Assembly: GCA_021234155.1 (NCBI GenBank)
Contig: JAJEKV010000014.1
Span: 9,379,563 to 9,443,562 of the forward strand
Length of the DNA stretch: 64,000 bases
Direction of reading: 5' to 3'
Origin: Isoetes taiwanensis
Taxonomy: Eukaryota > Streptophyta > Lycopodiopsida > Isoetales > Isoetaceae
In this document: positions 22,568 through 32,619 of the stretch, piece after piece
How the letters are laid out: every line of letters starts with the position of its first letter
How positions within the stretch are numbered: position 1 is the stretch's first letter
Notes under the pieces: generated by a model
The model's input: the letters and a program-made list of their open reading frames with translations, nothing else
What the model was told of the DNA's origin: nothing
The model's database searches: none
Made by a program: the position numbers and the translations under genes

Positions 22568-22612
22568 GCTCATGGTATGCGCCAGAGCATCGACCTAAAT
22601 TTTACTCTGGCG
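22568..22612. promoter_or_regulatory. Truncated hairpin module at the right inversion junction
   Basis: The left arm GCTCATGGTATGCGCCAGAG (22568-22587) and part of the right arm CTCTGGCG (22605-22612) are present. The remaining right arm is found, in inverted orientation, at 20168-20185 (ACTCATGGTGTGCGCC). Confidence 0.65.
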
Positions 22613-22945
22613 TTGTTAAGGTTACTTTCCGCTTCCCACAATCGATCACAGCTCCAGCCGGCCCAAGGTATTCCATGCCTATGATCAAGTCATACTTGCC
22701 AATGTTCATCACTTCTGCTCCTATTCCAACATTGATACCTGACAAGTCTATATTGAAGTTGATTCTCTTGCCTGCTGTGTGTCGGACTGCCCCACTTGCC
22801 AACACAACTGGCCTAGACTTGGACTTCAAAGGCTTCAGCTTTAGATTTCTACCATCCTTGGCGAGGCAAAATTGTGGATACTCCCTGTGTCTATCAACAC
22901 TATGAAGGACTTGACTTGAGCCTTTCCTGTCGTTGAAATGACTTG
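22613..22945 (-). pseudogene. Element B protease
   Basis: FIVLIDTGSIHNFAS carries the DTG active site (about 22895). After a frameshift near 22835 the next frame continues with INFNIDLSGIN and YDLIIGMEYLGPAGAVIDCG, ending KRKVTLTTPE at the inversion junction. This is the retropepsin order DTG then LI.GM. Confidence 0.7.
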
Positions 22946-24353
22946 ATACTGACTCTCAGCATTCTCTGAGTCAATAGCAGCAAAGATGTGGCACTCACCC
23001 TGGATGAAATCGGGAGCATCTTCTTTGTCGACGTCCGTGGGTGTCTCCCATCCTAGCCCCGCTAATGCCGCATTCATCACAAATGGGCAATTATGTGTCC
23101 GATGTCCTGGCTGGAAGCACCTGAAGCACAACTGCTTTTCAATACATTCCTGCCTCTTCTCCTTGGGGATAGACTGTAAGAACTGCTTTACTGCCTTGGA
23201 GTAGTTTGAACCACCTCCTTGCTCCTTGAAGCTGACCTGTTTCTTATCCTGCTTGCCAAAGTTTCCATTGCCTTGCTTCCCGGAATTTGCGTTGTACTGA
23301 GGTCTGCTAGATGCTGGGCTTGTTGCTCTTGGGCTATAGCTTCCTGTACCCTTCCCTTTGTCCTGATAGTAATGATGCCTCAGCCCACTCTCTTGAGGTC
23401 CTGTTCCTTGTAAGCTCACTGCCTTGGACTCTGCCTCTGATACTGTCTTGGGGTTTATTGCTCTTACTAGCTTCCTGATCTCCTCATTCAAGCCTTCAAT
23501 CTACCCCTCTACTACATGTCTTTCACTCAATTTTGGCACATAGAGCCTCAGCCTCATAAACTCTTCGGTGTACTTCTGGACTGTCTTATTGCTCTGCTGC
23601 AACCTGTAGAACTGCTGCATCATATGACACTTGTGTTCCCTTGGCACATAATGGTGCTTAAATGCTTTGGCAAACTTCTTGAACCTGCAACTATCCCTGC
23701 TTAGCCCATGGCTTTTGGCATAGCCTTTCCACCAAATCCTAGCTGCTCCCTTAAGGTTGGTTGCTGCTACTCTGCCTTTGTCCTTATCCTTCATGCTATA
23801 AGCATTCCCATACTCCCTCATTTCGTGTAACCATGACTCGGCTTCCATTCCAGACCTACTATCCCCTGAGAATTGTTCCAACTTCCTACCTTTCCATACA
23901 TTGCTCAATGTCGAGTCAACCTTCTTATGATAGTCAGCTTCTGCCCTGCCCCTATCACGGTTGGGACCTTCCCGGCGGTCCTGTTGCTCATTCTCCTGCT
24001 CATCAGACTCGGAGTCGAAACTTGAGTTGGAGGAGTCCGTGCTGGGTGACCTCCTTCTCCGGCTTCTCTTTCTTGGTTTAGCTGCTCGGCCGGCTGGTGT
24101 TTCTGGCAATTGTACGTTCTGGTCTGGTCCGCCTGTTGCTGCTCCTTCCAGCAGTGCTCTTATCTCGTGGATGTCTGACCTTATCTGGTATATCTCCTGT
24201 TCTGGGGTTGGTGCTTCGAACTCCTGGTACAGATTTCTTGGCTGGAATTGCCTTGCTAGAGTCTGCTCTTACTCATGTTGTCCTTGTTCCTCAACATTCC
24301 TAGGCACTCTAGCTGCATACACATTAGATTGTACTCTGATGATTAGTTCTCTT
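22946..24353 (-). pseudogene. Element B gag with a zinc knuckle
   Basis: The frame starts near 24353 and holds an Arg/Ser-rich stretch (PRKRSRRRRSP), a gag core with LEQFSGDSRSGMEAESWLHE, AARIWWKGYAK and HHYVPREHKCHMMQQFYRLQ, and a CCHC knuckle CFRCFQPGHRTHNC near 23100. There are in-frame stops near 24268 and 23499. No good ATG is visible in the frame at its 5' end, so the start is uncertain. Confidence 0.7.
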
Positions 24354-24498
24354 GTTTTGTCATTGCATTGGTTTGTTTGATGATATAATTGTGGGGACAA
24401 AAAATATCAAGAGAACATTATCAATATCACATTTATATTCATAGATATAATATGTTTACATTCAAAGGTAGACATGGAAAATTAAAAAATTTTAAGTT

Positions 24499-26037
24499 TT
24501 ATTCTTGGAGTCTTTTGATATAGTCTGGGTTGTCCTCCAAGAATTTCTTCACTTGGGCTATGCCGACTATTCGCCCTAAGTTCCTCAGGATGTTGGTGGC
24601 CATGCCTCCTTGGGGTGCGGTCACCAAGTCTTCAACCCTTCTGTCTGATGTATAGGCTGCGGTAACTGCCAACCTGCCCTGTCGCCTATAAGGGACCGCG
24701 AAGTTGAAGATGCTTAATGCTATTGTCCTCTTGACAAGGATGACGTGGTCGATGTGTGGGGTCATGCGAGCATGTCTTCCGAATCTTGAGAGAGCAATGA
24801 GCATAAAAACTCCTTCTTCCCCCCGTGGGCTGAATTGGCGGTGTATAACCGCTATCCTTCCATCAATGAGCAAAGGTAGATAGAACCTGAGGGCTTTGTT
24901 GTGCCATGCCTCCTCGCCGGATCTGAATGCAACCCTATGTCTTCCGGAGTATTCATCAACTGGTACTTCTACCATCTCCCTGTAGTCGCTGTACATGGAA
25001 GATGTTAAGTTGATGTTGCCTAAGTTGATGATGCCTTCGGTTGGTGCTCGTACCGCTGCTGAAGTGCTGGGTAAGAGTGCATTCGTTGATTTCCCTTTAA
25101 TTCCCATCCGTTCTTGTATTGCCAAGAACTCCTCCTCTGAAGGTAACTCCTGCTGGTCCATCATCTGCCTGATGCTGGTGTAGGCTTCTATGTCCGTCGA
25201 TGTCTGGCCAGTGTATGTCCGGGCCTCCCTTATGCTGATGGGAAAGTCCTGTGTCTCCTGGTCGATGAAGTCATCGAGGTCCGGTTGCTGATGTAGGAGA
25301 TGTAGGAGCTCGTCTATCCTGTAGCCCCTGTCCCTGCACTCTGGAAGGTTCTTGATGTCGTGGAGGCTCAGGTACGCCTCTCCTTGGATGATTACTGGGG
25401 TTAAGCTTATGATGCCTAGCCCAAGTGGTGGAGCTGTCCGCGTGGTTCTCAGCCTTTCTTCGAAGCTCTGGAGCTGCTGCTCTGCTTGCTGCCTTTCTTT
25501 TACTAGGTCGACGTCAGTGATGTCTTCCATGTCCGATCCACGTCCCTCCTCTTCCTCCTGCTCCTCCCTCTCGTACTCCAGACGCATCTGCCCTTCTTCA
25601 TTTGCTGCCATGGCCATAGGCTCAATGCCTAAGGGTTGGACATATGGTACCCCTATCTGGGTTTGGGCTCTATGGGATAGGAAGATTGCTACAGCTGCGG
25701 TATAAGAGAAATATCTCCTCCTATTTACTGATACAGACATATAATTAGGCAAGCGGGTAGCCTTGTTTTCTAAGTACTTGTCTATCTTAGTGATGTCTTA
25801 CAGAGCTGTACGAAGGGCCATGCTGGGAGCAAAGTATCCTATGCAAGGTGGGAGTTCTACTAGAGAAGGTCCTATTTTGGCATGGAATTCGGCCATAATG
25901 TCCTGGTAATAGGGGGTGGCATTGATGGTTGCATCCACATCAATCTTCTTCTGAAAGACGGCAAAAACTGAGTTGATGTCGGCCTCGGCCACATGAGCTG
26001 TGGCGTTGTACCATCGCCTGAATGCAGATGTTGCCAT
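24499..26037 (-). pseudogene. Element B large first ORF, unknown protein, one in-frame stop
   Basis: ATG at 26037 (MATSAFRRWYNATAHVAEAD) opens a frame of about 512 codons to 24499, broken only by TAA at 25800-25798 with reading continuing in the same frame on both sides. It has an acidic Glu-rich segment near residue 155 (EREEQEEEEGRGSD), a coiled-coil-like stretch after it, and a C-terminal globular part (RVAFRSGEEAWHNKALRFYL, HRQFSPRGEEGVFMLIALSR). It precedes gag, where most Gypsy elements have nothing. I do not recognise the family; a capsid-like or movement-like role would be a guess. Confidence 0.55.
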
Positions 26038-26314
26038 GATGCTTGAGCAGCTGGGGATGTCAAACAGATGGGGAGGCGCCTTTGGGAGCTGGAAAATCGC
26101 CTTGGAGTGAGGAGCAAATGAGTAGGGTGCAAATGAGGGTTTAGACAAAACCTTAATTTTGGGAATTTTCAAGGTTGGGGAATATCTATGATTCTAAGGT
26201 GCTGCTATGCAATTCATAGGCAAACTAGGTTAAAGAATGCATTCTAAGGATCCTATTGCAACAAATTTCATCTAATTTGGAGAAAGTTGGGGCCAGTTGG
26301 GTCAATTTTGGTCT

Positions 26315-26482
26315 GACCACTCACACAGTGCGCGAGAGGATAATCCGAGAATGGCGGATTGCACTATCAATTTACACCAATTATGCATCTATCTAAGTCA
26401 ACATGGGCCGACCACTCACACAGTGCGCGAGAGTTACATCCGAGAATGGCGGATTTGGTCTGGGCGCACTCTGTGAGGGGTC
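26315..26482. promoter_or_regulatory. Two hairpin modules in the leader of element B
   Basis: The 24-nt arm at 26315-26338 recurs identically at 26410-26433 (core CACACAGTGCGCGAGAG), each followed by the identical inner palindrome ATCCG-AGAATGG-CGGAT. In the second copy a right arm (GGGCGCACTCTGTGAGGGGTC, 26462-26482) pairs with the left arm over about 20 positions. The layout matches the H0 module: an outer stem with a GTGCGC core and an inner stem in the loop, although the sequences differ. Confidence 0.65.
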
Positions 26483-26665
26483 ATCCCTTTTTTGCCATAA
26501 TTTTTAGGGTTTTGCTAGAAATTCTTACTGACTTAGCTTTTTCTACTTAATGCACTAGAAAGTGGAAAAAAAATTTCAATTTTCGAGGTTCATGCTTGGG
26601 TGGCTATTCCCAATACTGAAAGTAACAGGGAATGGTCAGTGCTCGATCTTGGTCTACCAAGATCA

Positions 26666-26678
26666 TGCTCTAATACCA
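26666..26678 (-). promoter_or_regulatory. Element B primer-binding site
   Basis: The minus strand reads TGGTATTAGAGCA one base after the LTR, the initiator-Met tRNA complement with one C-to-T change. Confidence 0.8.
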
Positions 26679-26679
26679 C

Positions 26680-28212
26680 TGTGACGTCCCCTACTTCGTC
26701 TACGATGCTCCCATCATATCCGAAGGCGAAGTTCATCCCCCTGATAGCCAAACTAGCAGAGGCCATCCACCTGACACCAATCCCATGAACTGGGCCAGTG
26801 AGGGAAGAGTGGATGGGTCATTTGCCCGTCTTCCTTCGGGACCATCCTAGTTGCGGAAGCGTGAATGAACATGAGCACATAACATCAATACATCAATAAG
26901 CTCACCTCGAAGGGTGAACACATCACAACATCACATATACAATAACATCAATAGCATCAACATGGGGAGATTCTACCCAGGGCTCAGACTCATAGGGGGA
27001 TCGGCCCGGGCTTGGGCCTCCGTCAAGTCAATCTTGGACCGAATCATGACAATGAATTGGGCTGGCATAAAAACTATGGCTGTTGGGTAGTCCACTCCAT
27101 CCGCCCCTCCCGGTGCACACTTTGCGAGTAGGTTGAAAAAGTATTGGGACCCGGGACCGTAGCTTGCCCAGGGTACATAGCCAAAGACTCTGGCGGGTTG
27201 CATCTCCCCAATCCTGATGAGGCAGGAGGAGAGTCACCTCTCCTCCATAGGCATGCATGCCCATCACAGGTGGCTAGAGGACCACTGCCTTTATTCGACT
27301 TAACCTCATGGAAGGCGACACATCACCCCAAAGGTGTCGAGCTCATGCCTTGCCCACACTCAGTGGCAAACCATTAAGCCTAGCTCACTAAGATCCCTGG
27401 TAGGCTTTACACACCAGAGGGATAAATCAGTGATGGGACAAGTCCCCCTTTTCCATCGGTCTGGCCCCTCCACCCACAACCAGGCGGGCTCTTGTGCACA
27501 GGCCGCATTAATTGGGTATTAATGAGGCTATTGTAGGAACATCTGCTACAAGGCTTTTAGGGTCTCTACCCCCCTTCCCAATATACGGGAGAGCATAGAA
27601 TGAACACCATAATCATCAAGAACTGAATTGTAGAATAACATCTAATCTACCTACCTAAACATCCAAAGTTAGGTTCTTTTGTTAGGGCTTATGATCTCTG
27701 GTTCTATAAGGCCTCTAAGGCTGAACTAACATGCTAAACCAGCTCATTGCCAAGCTAAAAGGCGGCTTTGCACAACAGAATGACTATTTACCTGGCGCCT
27801 GACCTGCTCCAGATCATCGGAATGCGTCTATGCCTCTGATCCTGCTGAAGGCTGCTGCTGCTGGAAGAAATGTTGTGCAAAGACGGCTTTTCAAAGCCTG
27901 GCAATGCGAACTAGGTGGCTTGGCCAAAATGGCTATTGGAAACCCTAATTGTGAAAGAAAGAAGGGTCTAGGGTTCAAGGGGGAAGCCCTTATATAGAAA
28001 CCCTTAGGGTTATGTTAATATTGGCCAAATGGGGTTTTGCCACTTGGCATAGGGTTTATAGTTGCATATGTTTATTAAACATGCACAACTTACGAGGTTG
28101 CCCCCTAGGTGCAACCCTTTACGTCTCGCTAGTACTTGTCATAATGACAAGTACGTGTGACGTGGTAGTATAATATACGTATTTGGAGAGTATATTATAT
28201 TGGAACGTCACA
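26680..28212 (-). repeat. LTR B (5' LTR of element B)
   Basis: On the minus strand it starts TGTGACGTTCC at 28212 and ends GGGGACGTCACA at 26680, 1533 bp. A TATA-like CTATATAAGG (minus) lies near 27998-27989, the same distance from the LTR start as in LTR A. Confidence 0.8.
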
Positions 28213-28400
28213 TAGATGCTTGGCTTCTTGCAGATCTGTATAAGAGCTTTATATTCTGCCATGTTAGAAGTAGGGAAACTTCTGTCTGCTTTAGCCAATA
28301 ATCTATTGGAAGAATCTTTAAGAATTGTAGCAGAAGAAACCACACTCAACCTTTTGGAAACTCCTCCATCAAACCATAAAAAAGCAAAATTTTCATCTCG
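28213..28400 (-). pseudogene. Tat2 RNase H domain after protease, truncated
   Basis: WFDGGVSKRLSVVSSATILK, then SNMAEYKALIQICKK: the first Asp block and the Glu block of an RNase H domain with the archaeal-like AEYKALI. It lies directly after protease, as in Tat1. It is cut at 28213 by LTR B. Confidence 0.6.
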
Positions 28401-28426
28401 AGACAAGTTCACCTCCGTGGATAGCT

Positions 28427-28885
28427 TTAACTCTGGTATTTGATCGGGGGCAGCAAGCTCATACTCACCGTAGGGATTTGGTACCAAAATATCCTCTTCA
28501 ATGAAGTTTTAAGCTTCAAATTCTCCAACCTCCTATTGGATATGATGCATTCTCCTTTTGACCATATAGGCCTTGTATCTACTGTGGACAACCATTTTCT
28601 TCCCAAAAACAGATCATAAATATCAGATTTTTCATCAATACCTTCAAATGCAACCACCACAAAGTTAACAGCCACAATAATGCCTTCTACATCAATTGGC
28701 ACAATGCTCACAATCCCCATAGGGTTAATTTTAATATTGGAAAAGGATTTTAGCACCATTGGAGCCTTGTTATTAATTTCTAAACCATATAATCTAATAA
28801 TGTGATGAGATATCACATTAAGTGGTGATCCCCGATCTAGCAGCACTTTGATTAACACTTTCTTACCCATTCTTGCCACCCACAT
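28427..28885 (-). pseudogene. Tat2 protease
   Basis: VLIKVLLDRGSPLNVISHH gives a DRG where DSG or DTG is usual, and YDLFLGRKWLSTV is the second retropepsin block. A single frame of about 150 residues runs into the RNase H region, whose frame overlaps its end. Confidence 0.6.
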
Positions 28886-28954
28886 AATCTTCTTGGGTCA
28901 ACACATGCTCCTCAATATGATTTGTGAGAGCCACTTCATCCTCTTTGGTTAGAT

Positions 28955-29200
28955 TTAAAACCTTTTTCTATAAGATAGAGCAATCTTGAGCAAAGTTAGC
29001 AAATCCACACTAATCTTGGAATTTTTCAATAAAGGTTCAAAATCCTCACTCTCCTTGTCCTTCATGTATTTTTGACAAGGGGGAGGAGGCACAACCTGAT
29101 TTGGCTCATTTTCCTTAAACTTGGGTGCACATGCTTCCTCATTGACTTGAATTGGCTCTATATCCTTTGAATTATTCATTCCTCTGGTATGGACAGCCAT
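28955..29200 (-). pseudogene. Tat2 gag-protease linker
   Basis: A short frame (MAVHTRGMNNSKDIEPIQVN, then a Pro-rich segment) lies between the zinc-knuckle region and protease, and probably belongs to the same polyprotein. A similar segment, VDLLTLLKIALSYRKR, has a counterpart in Tat1 near 10650 (VLTLLRIAPSYRER), supporting kinship. Confidence 0.5.
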
Positions 29201-29272
29201 GATTGCTTCCTGATCTTCAATTTCCTACACAAATCTCGTTGAGGCACTTGGCTCATTAGTTTTGGGCTTTTC

Positions 29273-29686
29273 TTACCTAGCAAAGTACTCTTTCACACTA
29301 TACCCATCTTCATAATGGCCTATTGCTCTGTAAAAAGCACAAACAGGGCATTCTTTACCAAAATGCCCTCTCTTACCACACTTGGTGCATGACCTATACC
29401 AACAATAATCTGAGGAATGAGTATTTCTTGAGCAATGAGCCCATGGAGGGTAGATTCTCTTCTCGGGTCTTGAACTCTTCATTTCTTGGAGCTGCTTTGT
29501 GACTTCAACCAAGGCTTCAGACACTTTGGATATTTCAGCTCTAACATCAGCCACAGGACCATCTGGATCCTCCATCTTTGGCTTCTTTTTGTCCTTTTGA
29601 ATAGCATAGATTGGCATTGGTCCAGGTCCCATGTACTCCTGCTCATAATCTGGAAAGAAATAATGCACAATTTTCTTGAGATACAT
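29273..29686 (-). pseudogene. Tat2 gag C-terminus with Cys/His knuckle
   Basis: The frame contains VSEALVEVTKQLQEM (helical) and CTKCGKRGHFGKECPVC, a CCHC knuckle followed by another Cys. Gag N-terminal sequence was not found upstream. Confidence 0.65.
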
Positions 29687-29700
29687 CTTTTATGTTGGAG

Positions 29701-30107
29701 CATTTAACAGGAAGGACAAGATTATATTTGCTATCTCTGCTACAAAATAGTGTTTGTTATTCAACCAACAGATAGAGTCTTGCCCTATTTCATGAGCAGA
29801 AATGATCCCTGCAAATATGATATGGTATTTTAGAGTTGTTGATGAAGATGTCACACAATATATCACCTGTACCTGGATTTGCATAAAAATTCAATGGTAA
29901 TATCCTTTCCTATCCTTCCATACCATTTATCTTCTTCATTGTGCAATTTTGGCATTGTGTTATGCAACGTTTTTGAATAGCCCAGATGTTGGACATGCTT
30001 TTGTACCCCCCAGTTTCATCTGTTCAAAGCTGATCAGTGGCTGCAAACAAGGCCTTGTGGAAGGTTATCACTAGCTTAATTCTATTTATCAAACAGTTGG
30101 CATATTA
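29701..30107. other. No identifiable feature
   Basis: AT-rich DNA between the Tat2 gag piece and the PPR remnant; nothing recognised. Confidence 0.4.
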
Positions 30108-30347
30108 AATTTCGTGGAGCATTTTAATTGCATATTGGATAACCTTGGACGATGTGGTTGGTTGGATGTGGGTGGGAACTTGATCAACAACTTCCCATAC
30201 CAAACAAATTCTACGTCCTGCAAAACATTGCTGGGGGCATGCCATAACCGTGTAGATGTACAACAGGTAAAGTATATATCAGAATGGATTCTTAAATTAC
30301 ATTCTTTGATGCAATATATGTCTTGCTTGCAAACATCTACATCATAA
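30108..30347 (+). pseudogene. PPR protein gene remnant (C-terminal repeat and E-type motif)
   Basis: The frame reads EHFNCILDNLGRCGWLD, then LINNFPYQTNSTSCKTLLGA, then CHNRVDVQQ and ISEWILKLHSLMQYM. This is the pattern of the last PPR motif and following E motif of plant PLS-class proteins (CILDLLGRAG.LDEA..LI..MP..PN...W.TLLGAC). It stops at 30347 and has no recognisable upstream repeats, so it is a gene fragment. These proteins normally act in organelle RNA editing or processing. Confidence 0.6.
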
Positions 30348-30554
30348 ATGCAATGTTAAAAATTTAGAGTGTTGTGGTAGTAGAAAAATGCACAATTTGA
30401 AAACTAAGAATGACATACTTTAAGTCCAACTAAGGCAATTTCTTCCAATCAGCCTTGTCATGTTGGTGAAGGCATTGTGGTAGAAATGAAACTCCTTCAA
30501 TCATATCACATGATGCGAATTCTATAATACCTTTGTCCCAAAAGATACTGAATA

Positions 30555-30791
30555 TTGCAAGGCCAAAAACAGGGTTCTACATTACATGGGAGTTTAAGTG
30601 AGGCAGAAAGTGATGGAAGTGCAAATGCATGGTTTACATGCATGTTTGAAGAAAAGGACGCTTCAAGGGCCAAGCATTCTCTGGTGCCATGGGCCCTACT
30701 AGGGCCAACATGCTTGTTGGCTGGACTTTATGCCAGAGATTTTGGCACGGAAGATGCCCTTAATCTCCCTTTTGATCCTCGTGATAAAGAT
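30555..30791 (+). other. Exon-like block with a canonical donor site
   Basis: An open frame of about 79 codons (SLSEAESDGSANAWFTCMFE, LVPWALLGPTCLLAGLYARD, then LPFDPRDKD) ends at GAT followed by GTAAGT, a consensus 5' splice site. The frame has codon use unlike the surrounding AT-rich DNA. An acceptor may be near 30556 (GCAAG). I do not recognise the protein and found no partner exon. Confidence 0.35.
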
Positions 30792-31856
30792 GTAAGTCAA
30801 AGTCTCTCACCCTCCTTCCCTCCCTCCCTCTAAGAATGCTCTTTTTCTGTCTGATAAACTCATATAATTAACATTTTATTTTATTCATTTCTGGCTCTCT
30901 AGGTGGCCACTTCTCACCCTTTGCTTTTGACGATTTTTTCTACTTGGTGGCCTTGAATATAGTGGAGTAATTGTTGGTGTTTTTTTTTTTCCCCAATAGC
31001 CCGAATACTTTTGGGATATGATCATCGTTCATGGAAAAGCATGGCCATTCTTGAGAGTTTGACGTGGAAAATATAGAGTTCGACTACTCAATGGAAGCAA
31101 TGCAAGGTTCTATAAACTAGCCCTAAGCAATGAATTTGTTATGAGTCAAAAAGATAAGATGCCTACTATCTAGCTTGTGTCGTTTGTAAAAAACATATAT
31201 CCCCCTCGTGCCCTTTGACATCAGATTTCATAATCAATTTTGCAGACTTCATAGAACAAGAAGTCATGACTAATTTGCGTAATATCCTTATTCAAAAGGA
31301 GACCCAATGAGCAGCCATAATGATATTGTCGTGAAATTTATTCTACACTGAAATGCACTAAATGACCCTAGTCCCTAGTACACGACCTAGCGTATAACTC
31401 TCATTTCAGACCTAGACAGATTGCTACAGACCTAGTATAAAGAAAATGACACTCGCACAAAATGAAAAACATCTAGCACGAAATAGCAAAACAGAAACCA
31501 TGAAAATATAATTCTCTGGGCATCGAAGGGCAACCCCTCGTGCACAGCACCTTGTTTAAAAAAGGTGGCTCGGGTATAGAAGGCCCGATCTGACGTAGCT
31601 TATAACAATTGCGTGTTGTCTCCCCATGATGTCTGGCCTGTTGCCAACTCACATGCCCGGAGGCACCCCGTGGCAGGGGAAGACTGGATGGGATGAGTGA
31701 CTACGCCAAGGGCGGGTAGATGGGAAACATTTTTTTATTTTTTAAAACTTGGCGTGAATCCCAAGAGCTCAAAAATGAAGGCCAAATCAGATTTCCCCTT
31801 TTAAGGGGACTATCCGAACCCTTAGTTGTTGGGCTGTATGGAAGCATAGGAATGAT
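30792..31856. other. No identifiable gene
   Basis: Intron-like or intergenic AT-rich DNA with short pyrimidine tracts. A GC-richer patch at about 31510-31720 shows no clear coding signal. Confidence 0.4.
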
Positions 31857-32410
31857 GTGGCCATAACAGGGTCGGCCCCAAGTTTGAACATGCTCAAAGC
31901 TTCCTTTCTGTTTCTTTTAACAGAGGCTGCTATGGCTCATAAGGCGCAAAAGAGCCTGAACTATGATAGGCACTGGGACTCTTTGGGAACCTTCAATGGT
32001 TTCTTTCAGTTTTTCTCACTTCTTTTTAATGATGTGGACTCTCTGTTTGACAGAACTTTTGCTGAGGAGGCACCATGCGGGAGGACATGTTCGTGAGGTA
32101 GATCCTGCCAATGTCCGCTTATCAAATCTGGAGACCATAGATGCTCTTTTCTGGCTCAAGACAGAGGTCATTAGTTGTATCACCTTTACCCGACTGCTGG
32201 ATGATGAAGATATTTGGAGGTTCAACCAAAAGATAATACCTTATTTCCAAGCTAAGCTGAAGATCCATGAGGATGCCCGGGACTTTGGATTATGTATTTA
32301 TTGGACTCTACAGGTTATGGGCCTAATGAATTGGATGACATGATGTTCATCCACACAGAGGAGGCTTTGGCTATAATCACTCTTGATGGTGTGCCAGAAA
32401 TTTTATGAGA
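31857..32410 (+). other. Weak coding-like stretch, unidentified
   Basis: Two overlapping plus frames carry coding-like segments: AAMAHKAQKSLNYDRHWDSL in one, then, after a shift near 32060, VREVDPANVRLSNLETIDAL and IWRFNQKIIPYFQAKLKI. The text looks like a decayed gene or unknown element. No family assignment. Confidence 0.3.
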
Positions 32411-32619
32411 AGATAGTATGCAGACCTGCCTATCAGACTAAGTGAACTCTGTTCTGAACTATATCTCTTTTTTTAAAGTGGTTTGTTTTCTGTCTGGGTA
32501 TCCTTCCCATAAAGGACTTTGATGGCCTAGTTTTGCCATCACTACTTTTCTCCATTATGGGCTATGGTTGTCTGTTTTGGTTTTTTGTATGTACGGCTAT
32601 GTAACCTTTTTCTCATATT

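Larger units (their letters stand above)
20186..22612. other. Inferred inversion of about 2.43 kb
   Basis: Flipping this segment back does two things at once. It restores a full hairpin module in the H0 leader, and it joins the protease end of element B (KVTLTTPE) to the RT linker (GKVIEITGKE) on one strand. The CGCCAGAG of the module and the CTCTGGCG at 22605-22612 form an inverted 8-bp match at the two breakpoints. The left junction has lost about two bases. It then reads as H0 inserted in the RT of element B, both on the minus strand. Confidence 0.7.
22613..28212 (-). mobile_element. Element B: Gypsy-type element, 5' part
   Basis: On the minus strand: 5' LTR (28212-26680), Met-tRNA primer site, leader with hairpins, a large first ORF, gag and protease. 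RT follows in the inverted piece 20811-20186. The rest of pol and the 3' LTR must lie left of the window. B interrupts the Tat2 fragment at 28213. Confidence 0.75.
28213..29700 (-). mobile_element. Tat2: Tat-like Gypsy fragment cut by element B
   Basis: In order on the minus strand are the gag C-terminus, a linker, protease and an RNase H that is truncated exactly at the LTR B edge. Gag and protease match the style of Tat1. The 5' end and LTR of Tat2 were not found. Confidence 0.65.

Noticed and set aside
24499-26037. Endogenous pararetrovirus movement or coat protein
   Set aside because: No movement-protein or coat motif could be recognised, and the LTR, primer site and gag context is that of an LTR retrotransposon.
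20812-28212. LTR A and LTR B as the two ends of one element with inverted LTRs (self-integration product)
   Set aside because: They are diverged from each other, their outer flanks belong to different elements, and a simple inversion explains both broken structures.
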